A DNA stretch of 64,000 nucleotides, from contig CM119263.1 in the NCBI GenBank assembly GCA_051294375.1, positions 25,820,436 to 25,884,435 of the forward strand, in the 5' to 3' direction. The position numbers were made by a program, and so were the translations under genes. The notes beneath the pieces were generated by a model. It saw nothing but the letters and a program-made list of their open reading frames with translations. It had not been told where the DNA came from and did not search any database. The stretch is from Paraspadella gotoi (taxonomy: Eukaryota; Chaetognatha). This document shows positions 12,291 through 23,811 of the stretch, piece by piece; the first letter of the stretch is position 1; the number at the start of each line of letters is the position of its first letter.

Positions 12291-13301
12291 CCATACCTGA
12301 CCCCTGACGACCCCATCTCTACTCAGCCGATCGGAGGCGACCCGAAATGACCCTCTTTGGCCCAGCGACTCCTCACCCGGTCTCTTCGAGTCCTTACCCG
12401 ATCTTGGGATGGAATTCCGATGCAGCAATTCCGGACTCGATCGTTGAGAGGCCGATAGGAGTTGCGTCGAAGATTTAACGGGATCTCTGAGTCTGATCAA
12501 GCCAAACTATCTTTCTCGTATTGTTGACTATCTGTTCGTAATTCTGTCCGGGGACAGAAGAAGTTAACCTTCCAAGATTAACTGCATCGACAGAAAGTTA
12601 CTTTTTAGTTTACGTAATATTGTAAGTTTATTTAATTCAATTTTTTTTTGTATTTTGACAAGAAATTTTGGCTTTTTTTGCTTTACTTTTTTTGACCGGT
12701 TCTCACACTTATCTCTCTCTCTCACACTTTTCAAACTTCTCTCTCTCTCTCACTTCGCTTCTCCCCTATTTGACCGCATTTAATCTCTACTCCTCTCTCT
12801 CACTCTCAGCCTGCTCCTTTACTCAATATCTTCTATGTCTGTCTCCTTCTTCCCTTCTTCTCCTTCCACCCTGCCCCTTGCCCACTCCCGCTCCCTCACT
12901 CAACTTCATCTCTCTGACCGCTCCTTCAATCAAACTCGATCCCAGCTCCTGACCCCAATTTTCGCTCCACTTTTTAATTTTTCAACTATTTCGATCTTTG
13001 GATGGGAATAAAAAATGGACCGGCGCGATTTTCATTAAACACACGTTAGGATGGCCTAGATATTTTTCGCTCTGTCGGGATGACGAATGATTTTTATCTT
13101 TGATTAAAAAATTCGCTACCAAAAATAAGAGAGAGATAGAAAAAATATGTGTGTTTCTGGACTTGGCGTGTTCAGGAAGTGCAGCGAGAGAGAAAATCTA
13201 TAAATAGACGAAAATGTGAGATATTTTCAGGCGAAAGGTTGTGTTACTTTTACTTCTTCGGCTTTTTTCCTCTTTCGTTTTTAGTTCTTTATTTATTTCT
13301 G

Positions 13302-13393
<92 letters not shown>

Positions 13394-14177
13394 TGTCTCA
13401 TTCTCTCTTTCTAAGTTCTATTTATAATTTTCTACTTCATAATTTATTCCAACTCCGCTTCTTTCTTCCACTCGCTCTTTTTCTTCCATCTCTCTCACTC
13501 TCTCACTCTCACTCTCTCTCTCTCTCCTCTCTCCTCTCTCTCTCATCTCCTCCTCTCTCTGCTCTCTCTCTCTCTCCTCTCTGTCGTCATCTCTCTCTCT
13601 CTCTGCCCACTTCTATTTCTTCATTTGCGGTCGTTGAACCTCGGGTATTTGCTTTCCGTTGGCTTCAGGGAACTTTTTTCATTCTCTCCTTCTTTCGCAA
13701 AGTGAAGATCTCGGGGAAGCATAGAGAGAGTGTCAGAGTGAGAGAGAGTGAAAGGGAAGGAAAGAGAGCGAGCAAGAGAGCGAGCGAAAGCGAGTAAAAG
13801 AAAATCCTTTCTGTATATATGCAAATATTTTATGCTAATGTCACCGGTTTTCTACCATCTAAAACTTTATTTTGTCTCGAATAACTGCAAACAAACAGGA
13901 TTAAAGTGAAGTCTTTCCGTGTAGACAAAAATATAAAGAGAAAAATTAGAAGGAAAGCCAGAAAGACAAAAATTTGAAAATCAAAAAGTAAAAAAAGAAA
14001 GATTTCTAAATGTGACCTCAAAATTCTTAAATTTTGTCTGTAAGATTTTTTTATTTTTCGTCCCTGCGAAACACATTAAACGGGATTTGAAATGCATTAA
14101 ATTCTCGCCCTTAAAACCGACGGCTTTCCCTCTGACATCTTTGCCTATGGTAGCCCTGGGATGAAAACCCTGAAACC
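12291..14177. other. Unassigned noncoding stretch
   Basis: It holds a GC-rich segment (12280-12500), CT-rich tracts (12700-12960 and 13480-13610) and a (TTTC)n run. The segment at 12282-12500 has an open minus-strand frame of 72 codons that I do not recognise. No exon is supported. Confidence 0.5.
13302..13394. repeat. (TTTC)n microsatellite
   Basis: About 23 perfect CTTT units. Confidence 0.95.
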
Positions 14178-14179
14178 AC

Positions 14180-14297
14180 ATCTCTCGAATGACATCCCTC
14201 AAGTGACATCCCTCGAATGACATCCCTTAAATGACATCCCTCGAATGACATCCCTCAAGTGACATCCCTCGAATGACATCCCTTAAATGACATCCCG
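14180..14297. repeat. 14-bp tandem repeat with 56-bp higher-order period
   Basis: Units of GACATCCCTCGAAT alternate with GACATCCCTCAAGT and GACATCCCTTAAAT. The variant order (CGAAT, CAAGT, CGAAT, TAAAT) occurs twice in succession, giving a 56-bp higher-order unit. A degenerate first unit is at about 14180. Confidence 0.9.
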
Positions 14298-14436
14298 ATG
14301 AAGCTCGTCATTGAAAGGGAGACGGCCCCCGCTGAGTCGATTTTCACATCGGCGATCGAGCTTCGTTTTTACCAGACTTAATTCTCTCTCTCTCTCTCTC
14401 TCTCTCTCGCGTCTCTCTCGTCTCTCTCGTCTCATC

Positions 14437-14473
<37 letters not shown>

Positions 14474-14662
14474 CTCTCCTCTCTCGTCGCGTATCTTATT
14501 TTTTTCCTGCATCGAAGTTATTCGTTGATAGATCGAGTGCAATTTTCTTATTATGTCTAATCCGTCGTCTGTTGTTTGTTCGTTCGTTCCGTTCGTTCCT
14601 TTCGTCTTCTTTCGTTCGTGGAAAAGTCATCTTTATTATCTATTTCTCCTTCTGCTCTCTCT

Positions 14663-14704
<42 letters not shown>

Positions 14705-15023
14705 TCTCTCTCTCTCTCTCGTCCCTACTACTCTATTTGTGAAATAAATTGTCTCGCTGAATTTTGCACAACTGTTTAGCGCCATGAGACTGTGCATGTA
14801 AATTTCGAAACTGTCCCTGATTAAATAAAATAGAGCCCATCGATGGTTGATGAAAAGAATATGTCTTTTTTCTCATCTAAATCAAGCAAGGATAAGAACA
14901 GATTTCAATAAAAAAAAAATGAATAAAACTAATACGATGAGGAGAGAGAGGAAGGAGGAAGAAGAGAGGAGAAGAGAGAGAGAGAGCGCGCATGTCGTCG
15001 GATGGAAAACGACCTGAGCTTTC

Positions 15024-15262
15024 TCTCCTTTGGGTCAATGTATCCATCAATCCTCTCTGCAATTGGACTCCACATTCATACAACAGAGCGAAGAGCGAGA
15101 GAGTCGAGAGAGGCGCGAGAGGAGCGTGAGAGAGAGAGAAGAGAAGAGAGAGAGAGAACNNNNNNNNNNNNNNNNNNNNNNNNNCTCTTTGGCTCATGTA
15201 TATCATCTCTCTGCAATTGGACTCCAATTCATACAACAGAGCGAAGAGCGAGAGAGCGAGAG
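15024..15262. repeat. Short direct duplication around a 25-N gap
   Basis: The stretch at 15024-15130 (with CTCTGCAATTGGACTCC and CATACAACAGAGCGAAGAG) is repeated at 15185-15262 on the other side of the gap at 15160-15184. The two contig ends probably overlap. Confidence 0.8.
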
Positions 15263-15277
15263 AGAGAGAGAGACGAG

Positions 15278-15309
<32 letters not shown>

Positions 15310-15348
<39 letters not shown>

Positions 15349-15436
15349 GGGTCCTTTCTTGGGCGGAGGGCGAGTTTCCAAGGCGCGCCAACAGCGTTTT
15401 GCTTGCGGCGAGAGAGAAACAAACAGGTGAGAGAGA

Positions 15437-15490
<54 letters not shown>
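15310..15490. repeat. (GA)n microsatellites
   Basis: Two GA runs (about 15287-15346 and 15427-15490) enclose a GC-rich spacer of about 75 bp. Confidence 0.85.
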
Positions 15491-15493
<3 letters not shown>

Positions 15494-16436
15494 TGTTTTA
15501 ATGTTTTGCTTACAAATGCGGAGAAAGAGAGAGAGAGAAAAAAAGTGAAATCTTTCAATAAGAATATTTTTAAACAAAAAACAAATTTTCGTTGGGAAAA
15601 AATTGTTTCCAGAGGAAAAAGGAAAATCCTTTTTCTTTTTCGGTTGACGAGTCGGGAAGGGGAGTGGGGAAGGTGAGTGGGGATGGGAAGTGGAGAGTGG
15701 GGGGGAAGGGCGGTGGAAGGACACAATTAGCTGGACGAAGGCTAAACGGAACGGGCGGTGAATTTTCGGGCCCAAAATGGTTCCATGTGTCGCTTTTTAA
15801 GGTCAAAGGAAAATGGCGAAAACGTGATGAAGTTTGATTGGCGTCTATCGCTTCCTTTCAGTGTTTTAAGTATGTCTAAATTAGGTAATGTTAAATTTAT
15901 TTCCTCATCAATTACATGGACATCGACAACGATATGTTTTTGAGTTGTGATAACGTAATATAATGTCATTTATCGTAATGAGTTTAGTTCGCGGCGACCT
16001 GAGACATTTGTCAAGTAGTCCAGGTACCATCAGTCGCAGTGTTCCCATCCTGCAATGGCACAGTGACACATTGTTCCCGACTTCCCGATCATCCGCGTTA
16101 TCTTCAATTTGTTCAACTCTCAATTAGTGTGGCACTCACATGTTAAAAATACTGTTCTCCGTTTTTGCACTCTACAACGTCGACTTAGACGTCGACGACG
16201 ACGACGACGAGGAAAAAACTCTTTCGATTTACGATCTAATTATTTAAAAAAAAATAAGAAGAAAGAAAAAAGTTAATCGGGTCCCTCGTCGGGTTAATTG
16301 TTTGAACCGAAATTTAAGCTTTTTTTTTTAACGTTTCATTTTTTTTTCATTTGAAAATAATCGTAATTATTACTCAGGAACCTTGGCGCGGCGACAGCAC
16401 CAAACCGAACGCGTTTTGTATTTTGCGTTACTTCTG

Positions 16437-16531
<95 letters not shown>

Positions 16532-16620
16532 ACGGATTGTCGGGTTGTCCGCGTCTATTTTCCGCGAGGCAAATTGATCATTTATCGGTATCACTAATAA
16601 TCCCCACTAGCAATTTCGAA

Positions 16621-16700
<80 letters not shown>

Positions 16701-16705
16701 TCTCT
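16437..16705. repeat. Inverted (GA)n / (CT)n pair
   Basis: A GA run of about 45 units (16443-16530) is followed 90 bp later by a CT run of about 40 units (16620-16705). The arms are complementary, so the region could extrude as a large hairpin or give a folded transcript. The 90-bp spacer is unique sequence. Confidence 0.9.
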
Positions 16706-17579
16706 GGTTTGGAATCCCGCAGTTTCTGTTTTTAGAACTTTTTTTTACATAACTAACAAAACCGTTCGGTCCCTCCATCCCTCTGGTATATTAGACCGTT
16801 TAAAAAAATATTCTGTTTGTTAAAGTTTTTTCAAATTTGTTATATTTGTCGTTGCTGCACTCGGCCAAACTCTCTCTTGGCGACTTGGCGAGGTAACAAC
16901 CCAATTTTTTTTGGTTTAATCTTATACTTTTCTAAAGCTAATTTCGGAGTTGGTTAAAAATAGAATTAAAAAAAATAAATAAGACAAGAAAAAAAAGAAG
17001 AGTGTAAAATAGCAGGGACGTTCGGCCTTGACGCCTGAGGCTAAAACGAAATAAAAGTAGAAAAACCAAAATTGGGGAACCGAAAAAAAAAAGAAAAAGA
17101 AGAAAAAAAAAACACACTATCAAAACCAGTTTTTAACGTCGCTCGCATATTATACACACTCTCTATACATTTATTTTGGTAAGATTAAATTAAAACCGTC
17201 CAGAGGAAAAAAAAAAGTGACAGACAATTCTCTCCCGCTCACCGCCCCCCCCCCAGCGAAAACAAAAAATTGAGCTGATGAATCAAGCGGTGGATTAAGT
17301 ACAACAAAAAAAAAAAAAAAAAAAAAAAAGAAAGAAATCCCGGACAGACGGCTAGACTCGATCCTAACCGACGAGAAGGCGTATTTACTTACCTATTCTA
17401 TCGAATTTAAGTGAATGAAAAAAAAAAGGATTCATTTATCATTTATGTCTCGGAGAAATGAATGAACTAAAAATGGAACAGCTGCGCGCGACAGTTTGTA
17501 GAATTTGTGAGATTTATTTTCCTCTAATGACGCAAGACAAAGACGAAAAATAAATAAAACGATTTTTGTGACTGTGTTT

Positions 17580-18010
17580 CCACTTTCCGCGGCTTAACGG
17601 GCTGGCCACGACCCGCACGAAATGACCCCTTCCTCTTTTCCTCGTCGGTACAATTATATCAGCACGCCCGGGCTCGCTCTGAGGATTCGTCACCGATGCA
17701 TATCGCGCCTCCGCGGCTCGCCCGGGCCCGCACAGTGTCCGCCTTCCGGGAAAACCAGTTTCTCTATTTCCCGCCCCTCCGCCCCCCCTTTTGGTGCCTC
17801 TCCTCCAAGCGCGGAGAGAACGCCCCCCTTCGTGATATTCGAAGCGAAACTCGAGCGCGACTCGAAGGGCCCTCATTAAATCCCCTCGCCAGATCTGGAA
17901 CGGATTCGCTCCGCGCGAACACCGCTTTTTTTTTTCGAGAGGGTCCTCCAGTCCCGGTCCTCCATTCCAGGTCTTCCGGTCCCCGCAAACTCTTTTGTCG
18001 CCCGCAGTGA
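17580..18010. other. GC-rich, CpG-rich island
   Basis: About 430 bp are distinctly GC-rich between AT-rich flanks, with many CG dinucleotides and long open frames on both strands (17514-17876 minus, 17696-18010 plus). Neither translation resembles a family I know. It could be a promoter or 5'UTR island, or a GC-rich exon. Confidence 0.4.
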
Positions 18011-18079
18011 ATGCGAGTTTCGCTTGTTACTAGAAAAATTTTTAAACTGCGCAGTCAAATGCGTGCTCACTACTTAGTA

Positions 18080-18620
18080 AGGCGGGCCAAAATTTAATAT
18101 CTTTTACAATATGAAATAGTTTGCAATACATATATTTTGTCCTTTTCAAACCAAATGGACTTGAATGATGTTAGATTTTGATTAAATTCATTTTCCTCAT
18201 GCATGGAAGCATTTTAATATTTAATAATATATAAGAAATGCTGTAAAATTTTTTTAAGAAATTTAAATTTTAAAAATAGATTTTGATAAAGATTAAAAAG
18301 TTAGATGAAGGTTAGTATTATAAATTTTAAAAATTGTAATAATAAATTGGTTAAAATTTTTATTTAATAAATTTGTTAGTTTTTGTTAATTTTCTTAGAC
18401 AAATTATTAAAATTTTAAAAAGTTGTTATTTAACTTTTTAAGCTTTATCAGAATCTGATAAAAAAATTCAAATTAATAACAAAAAATTTTGACATTATAT
18501 AGACTTTTTATAGTATTTGGATAATATAAAATAGCTTCTATGCGTTTAACTATAAGATAAATCTTAAATTTTTTTATTTTTACAAACTTTAATAAACACA
18601 TTAACAATATTTATACAGTT
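18080..18620. other. AT-rich low-complexity segment
   Basis: Rich in TTTAAAAATT and TTAATAA patterns, with no open frame of note. I see nothing else in it. Confidence 0.5.
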
Positions 18621-19993
18621 AGTTTGAAACCTGTTCCGCCTTACTTCTCAGTAGTTCCGTTTCTCGGTTATTCAGAATCATTGTAATTAATGAAAATAGA
18701 TGAAAATCAATGAAAACTAGTATAGGATGAAGACACGTTTACTGTACACGTAATTAGAGCCGGTTTCTCCATGTGCAAACTCATCAAGTTATATGCGCAT
18801 ACTTTTGGCCAGATGCTCGCACATTAGACATAATGCTCAGTTTTTTTTTCGAGTTTTTTACTGTCAAGCTTTATTATTAAGCTGACTTTTTTTTTAATTT
18901 CTGATTCGCTTGGGTTATCATCGCCAATTTTTTTGTGCTCAGGATGCGGGCTGAACTGCGCGGTTCCAAGATCCTTGCCTGACTTTTGCCTGGGCATGCC
19001 TTTGTCTTGCAACTCCTAAGTCTCGCTATGCATTTAATTGACATGCTTTTGTCTTCCCTTGCCTTGCCATTGTCTTATCTTTCTTCACATTTGTGTAGCC
19101 ATGTCTTTATCTTATCTTGCCCTGCCATTCTCGTATATCGCCCTGTTCGGTACGTTAGCGTGGAATATCCTTGGCTGGCAATTTTCCCCCTCTCCTACTA
19201 TTTAAGATCCTTGGGGTTCTGCCACATTTGCAGACCCGGTTTTTTTTTATCCGATCCACGTCCCTAAACGGCGACTCAATCCCCTTATCCGGTCCCCGTA
19301 TTTGGTTCGGGACATATTTTTTTCTCAGCGGCGTAAACCCGTTTCCACGCCAGAAGATCTTAATCATCGAACTTCTGATGCGACGAGATCCGGAGTTGGC
19401 GAATTTTGAGATTTATAATTTCAAGATTCTTATCGTGGAGATTTAAATAAAAAATAAAAAACAAGTTGAGGGGATTTGAGATTTACGACTCAATCTTGTT
19501 GATACCTGAAAACTTTATGAACGTTTCATCTACCTTTCTGGCGACAGTGTCAAGTGGTGGTGGAGTGGCTTTTAATATATATCTCATTTTACTCGAACAC
19601 AAGAAGGTTAAGCGCAAAAATAATTTTTAACATAGACTACGACCGCGTTACTGAATTTCAAAGTGACATAGAGTTTAAGGGATGTAAATAAATGTTTAAC
19701 TTAAATCATAAATTTACAAACGACCCCAATATGTATGAAATTGGTACAACCAATATAAAATATGTGAAAGGTTTTTGTCCGTCTCGTTTGCTTTTTTTCC
19801 GCTTTTTTAATTTATTGTTCTTAACAGCCTCGAGTCGGCGACGGAATTGGTTCGGTTTCCGAGATGGACTCATCTCTCCCCGAGACGTCGCTATGGCGAC
19901 GGTTTTTTTGACGAGGAATTTCACACCCTTTTTCTTCCCCCTCATTCCGACGGTGATGCCCATAAAACCTCGGTGCGGAGATCCCGTGAAATC

Positions 19994-20390
19994 CGTGACA
20001 TGACGAGTTAGCTCGGTTCACGAAATGACACGAAACCCGATTCAATCAGACATGACATGATATTACATGTCAACCGTGACATGAGTTATCTCGGTGCACG
20101 AAATGACACGAAACCCGATTCAATCAGACATGACATGACATGACATTACATGACAACCGTGACATGAGTTAGCTCGGTTGCACAAAATGACACGAAACCC
20201 GATTCAATCAGACATGACATGACATGGACATTACATGACAACCGTGACATGAGTTAGCTCGGTGCACAAAATGACACGAAACCCGATTCAATCAGACATG
20301 ACATGACATGACATTACATGACAAACCGTGACATGAGTTAGCTCGGTGCACGAAATGACCGAGAAACCCGATTTCAGTCAGATATCGTCT
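19994..20390. repeat. 83-bp minisatellite
   Basis: Between four and five head-to-tail units carry GTTAGCTCGGTGCACGAAAT, GACACGAAACCCGATTCAAT and a nested (ATGAC)n stretch. The noisy copy is at about 22100-22510. Confidence 0.9.
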
Positions 20391-20474
20391 TCGATTTTTA
20401 GTGATGACCCCCTTTTTTTTAAAAAAAAAGAAAGAAGAGAAAAAAGAATATAAAAAAAAGTTCTGAGAAAGGTT

Positions 20475-20667
20475 GAGAGAGAGAGAGAGAGAGAGAAGAG
20501 AGAGAGATGAGAGAGAGAGAGAGAGAGAGAGAGAAGAGAGAGAGAGGAAGAAGAAGAAGAAAGAAAAACTGTTCACGCTGAATAAACATTCGCGCGACAA
20601 TATAGAACCAACGGGATGAATCGTCTGGAGACGAATTAGTTTTTTCAACAGATTTTTTTCTCACTCT

Positions 20668-20741
<74 letters not shown>

Positions 20742-20745
20742 TTCC
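20475..20745. repeat. Inverted (GA)n / (CT)n pair
   Basis: A GA tract at about 20475-20545 and a CT tract at about 20670-20745 flank 125 bp of unique sequence, the same arrangement as at 16.4-16.7 kb. Confidence 0.85.
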
Positions 20746-21489
20746 CTGTCCTTTTGAAAAGAAGGATCCCNNNNNNNNNNNNNNNNNNNNNNNNNACATT
20801 ACATGACAACCGTGACATGAGTTAGCTCGGTGCACGAAATGACCCGAAACCCGATTTCAGTCAGATATCGTCTTCGATTTTAGTGATGACCCCCTTTTTT
20901 TTAAAAAAAAGAAAGAAGAGAAAAAAGAATNNNNNNNNNNNNNNNNNNNNNNNNNNNNNNNNNNNNNNNNNNNNNNNNNNNNNNNNNNNNNNNNNNNNNN
21001 NNNNNNNNNNNNNNNNNNNNNNNNNNNNNNNNNNNNNNNNNNNNNNNNNNNNNNNNNNNNNNNNNNNNNNNNNNNNNNNNNNNNNNNNNNNNNNNNNNNN
21101 NNNNNNNNNNNNNNNNNNNNNNNNNNNNNNNNNNNNNNNNNNNNNNNNNNNNNNNNNNNNNNNNNNNNNNNNNNNNNNNNNNNNNNNNNNNNNNNNNNNN
21201 NNNNNNNNNNNNNNNNNNNNNNNNNNNNNNNNNNNNNNNNNNNNNNNNNNNNNNNNNNTCTCTCTCTCTCTTCATTCGTCCCGGGGCACGTCGTACTCCT
21301 TTAATACGGATTAACGGGCCATACAAATAACAAAGATTATATTCGCCAGAGAATGAGAGAGAGAGATAGAAAAAGAGAGCAAAAAAGAAAGAAAAAAGGA
21401 GAAAAAAGAGAAAAAAGAAGAAAGAAAAAAGGAGAAAAAAGAGAAAAAACTGGAAAAAAAAAGAAGAAAAAATAATCATCATTTATTCT

Positions 21490-23786
21490 TCGCACACATA
21501 GAGGTTTAAGCGCAAAAATAATTTTTTAACATAGACCTACGCCGCGTTGAGCGCTGAAGGATTTCAAGTGACATAGAGTTTGGGTGAGCAAAGATCATTA
21601 ATTTAAAATGCAGCATTTCTCAAGGATTATAAAAAAGCAAGAAAATAAAATGGTCGGAACATGATTGGCATTTCGTCGTGGCTGACATGAGCGAATAGAA
21701 TTCTAAAAAAATAATACTAATTTGATGTTTGGGGATTAATGTATTATTAATGTTTCAAAACTTTAAAATCATTCATGCCATTATAACTCAACGACAATAT
21801 AGTATAGCATAATTCAGGTAAACCAATGAGTATAAAGATATAGTAGAGAAAGGTATTTTTGTCTCTGTTTCTTGTTGACCCGTTCTGTGTGTCTCTCCGC
21901 TTTTGTTATTAATTTATTGTTCTTGAACAAGCCTTCGAGTCGGCGAACCGATTTGGTTCGCGTTTAGCCAGCGTAGTGGATACTCATTTTCTACTCCCCA
22001 GCAGACGTCGCGTATTGGCGACGCGTTTTTGACGAGAATTTCACAGCCCTTTTTCATCCCTCATTCGCGACGGTGATGCCCATAAAGACCTCGCGTTGCG
22101 GAGAGATCCCGTGAAATCCGTGACCATGGACGACGTAAGCTCGTCCGTCAGAAATGACACGAAACCCGATTCAATCAGACTGACATGATTATTACTATGT
22201 TCACCGTTGACATCGATTATCTCGGTGCACGAAATCGACACGAAACCCGATTCAATCAGACATTGACATGACATGGACATTACATGACAACCGTGACATG
22301 AGTTAGCTCTGGTGCACAAAATGACACGAAACCCGATTTCTAATCAGCATGACATGACATGACATTACATGACAACCGTGACATAGTTAGCTCGTGCACA
22401 AATATGACACGAAAACCCGATCAATCAGACATGACATGAAATGACATTACATGACAACCTGTGAACATGAGTTAGCTCGGTTGCACGAAATGACCCGAAA
22501 ACCCGAATTTCACGTGCAGATATTTCGTGCTTCTCGAGGTTTCTCTAGGTGATGACCTTTTTATTTAAAAAAAGAATAAGAATAGAAGAAATAAAAAGTA
22601 TATTAAAAAAAAGTTCTGAGAAAGGTGGAGATAAAGGGAGAGGAGAGAGAGAGAACGAGAGGAGAGGAGAGAAGAGAGAGAGACGAGAGAGAAGGAGAGA
22701 GAGAGAAGAGAAGAAGAAGAAGAACAAGAAACGAGATAATGTCACTGGCTGAATAAACATCGCGCCGACAATCATAGAACCAACGGATGGAATTCGTCTG
22801 GAGACGAATTAGTTTTTTGCCAACAGATTTTCTCACTCTCTTTTCTCGGTGTTTCTTCTCGTCTCCTCTCTTCTCTCTCCTTCTCATAGCCAAACTATAC
22901 GGGGATCACTCGCATCGACGTCTCTCTCTCTCTCTTCCAGTCGCCAGTGACCAGAGTGGAACAATCACTCGCGTACATCTCAATTATTCTCTCCTGTCAT
23001 TTGAGAGGACCATTTGAGAATCGCCTTGACGACGAGTAGAAGAAAGTACGTTGGCACCACAATATCAGGGGTTATGCTCCGCCCGCTCTCTCGGATGTCC
23101 GTCAGTCGATTTCCTCTCTGCGTCTCCGCTTCGCCGGTCCTCTCTCTCTCTCTGATCTCTGCTGTGTCCTCTGGTTGAAACAAGAGCAGGTGCTCCTGCA
23201 CGATTTTGTGGGTTCGTGCGGGACTCTCGCGTCCAGGACAATCTAGCGTTCATACGTGCTCAATGAATCACTCTCACGTGCACCTTCATTCGTCCGGGGC
23301 CATGTACGTAATCCCATTTAATACGGATATAAATGGGCACTGACAAATACCAAATGTTATCATTAGATCGCCTGAGCGGGAGTGATAAGTATGACACGAG
23401 AGAAGATGAGAAGAAGAAGAGAGTAGAAAGAGAGACAGTCATACAAGAAAGACCAAAGAAAAAAGAAGAAAACAGCCAGAGAGAAAAGAAAGAAGAATAA
23501 AGTGAGAAATAAAGAGAAAAAAGCTGAAAAAAAAGAAGAAGAGAAAAAAGAAGCAGAGGCGTGTGCTGGTTGTTTCTTCTGTAGACAAGACGTTATATAG
23601 ATGTAGGAGAGCGTAACTAAAGATTAATAGGAGAGGACACGGAAGGGGGAGGGGGTGAGGAGTACTTGGTTAGGACGAGGGCACCTCCGATTGTCCCCAC
23701 GAACGGGGAAGACTCATCGAGGGGTGGGAAATTCCATGTGGATGGAATTCTCAGTGGGTCGAGAATGAGGGTGGGGGCACTCCGAG
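21490..23786. repeat. Duplicated block 2, copy B, indel-rich
   Basis: The first 1.3 kb repeats 19590-20800. The next about 450 bp (22830-23280) is seen only here. The last 500 bp repeats 21279-21480 and 31340-31640 (CTTCATTCGTCC landmark). Differences are mostly single-base insertions and deletions. The segment ends at a 25-N spacer. This looks like one long noisy read bridging several clean contigs. Confidence 0.8.
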
Positions 23787-23811
23787 NNNNNNNNNNNNNN
23801 NNNNNNNNNNN

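Larger units (their letters stand above)
14298..19589. other. Unassigned noncoding stretch
   Basis: It contains CT tracts (14380-14720), a gap with duplicated flanks (15.0-15.3 kb), long GA and CT runs, a GC-rich island and an AT-rich segment, all listed separately. The segment 15830-16140 is non-repetitive and has a 71-codon open frame on the minus strand that I do not recognise. No exon can be supported. Confidence 0.5.
19590..20770. repeat. Duplicated block 2, copy A
   Basis: A clean copy of a block that recurs with many small indels at about 21490-22830. Shared landmarks are GTTAAGCGCAAAAATAAT, a GTGACATAGAGTTT motif, the segment GAGTCGGCGACGG, an 83-bp minisatellite, an A-rich stretch and a GA microsatellite. 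A third partial copy lies at 20796-20930 between two gaps. Confidence 0.85.

Noticed and set aside
15908-16123. 71-codon minus-strand frame in unique sequence, with a possible acceptor and a donor-like GTACCT
   Set aside because: The composition looks protein-like, but no family is recognisable, the donor is weak and no partner exon was found.
17514-18010. Overlapping open frames on both strands in a GC-rich island
   Set aside because: High GC lengthens frames by removing stop codons. Neither translation shows domain motifs or splice partners.
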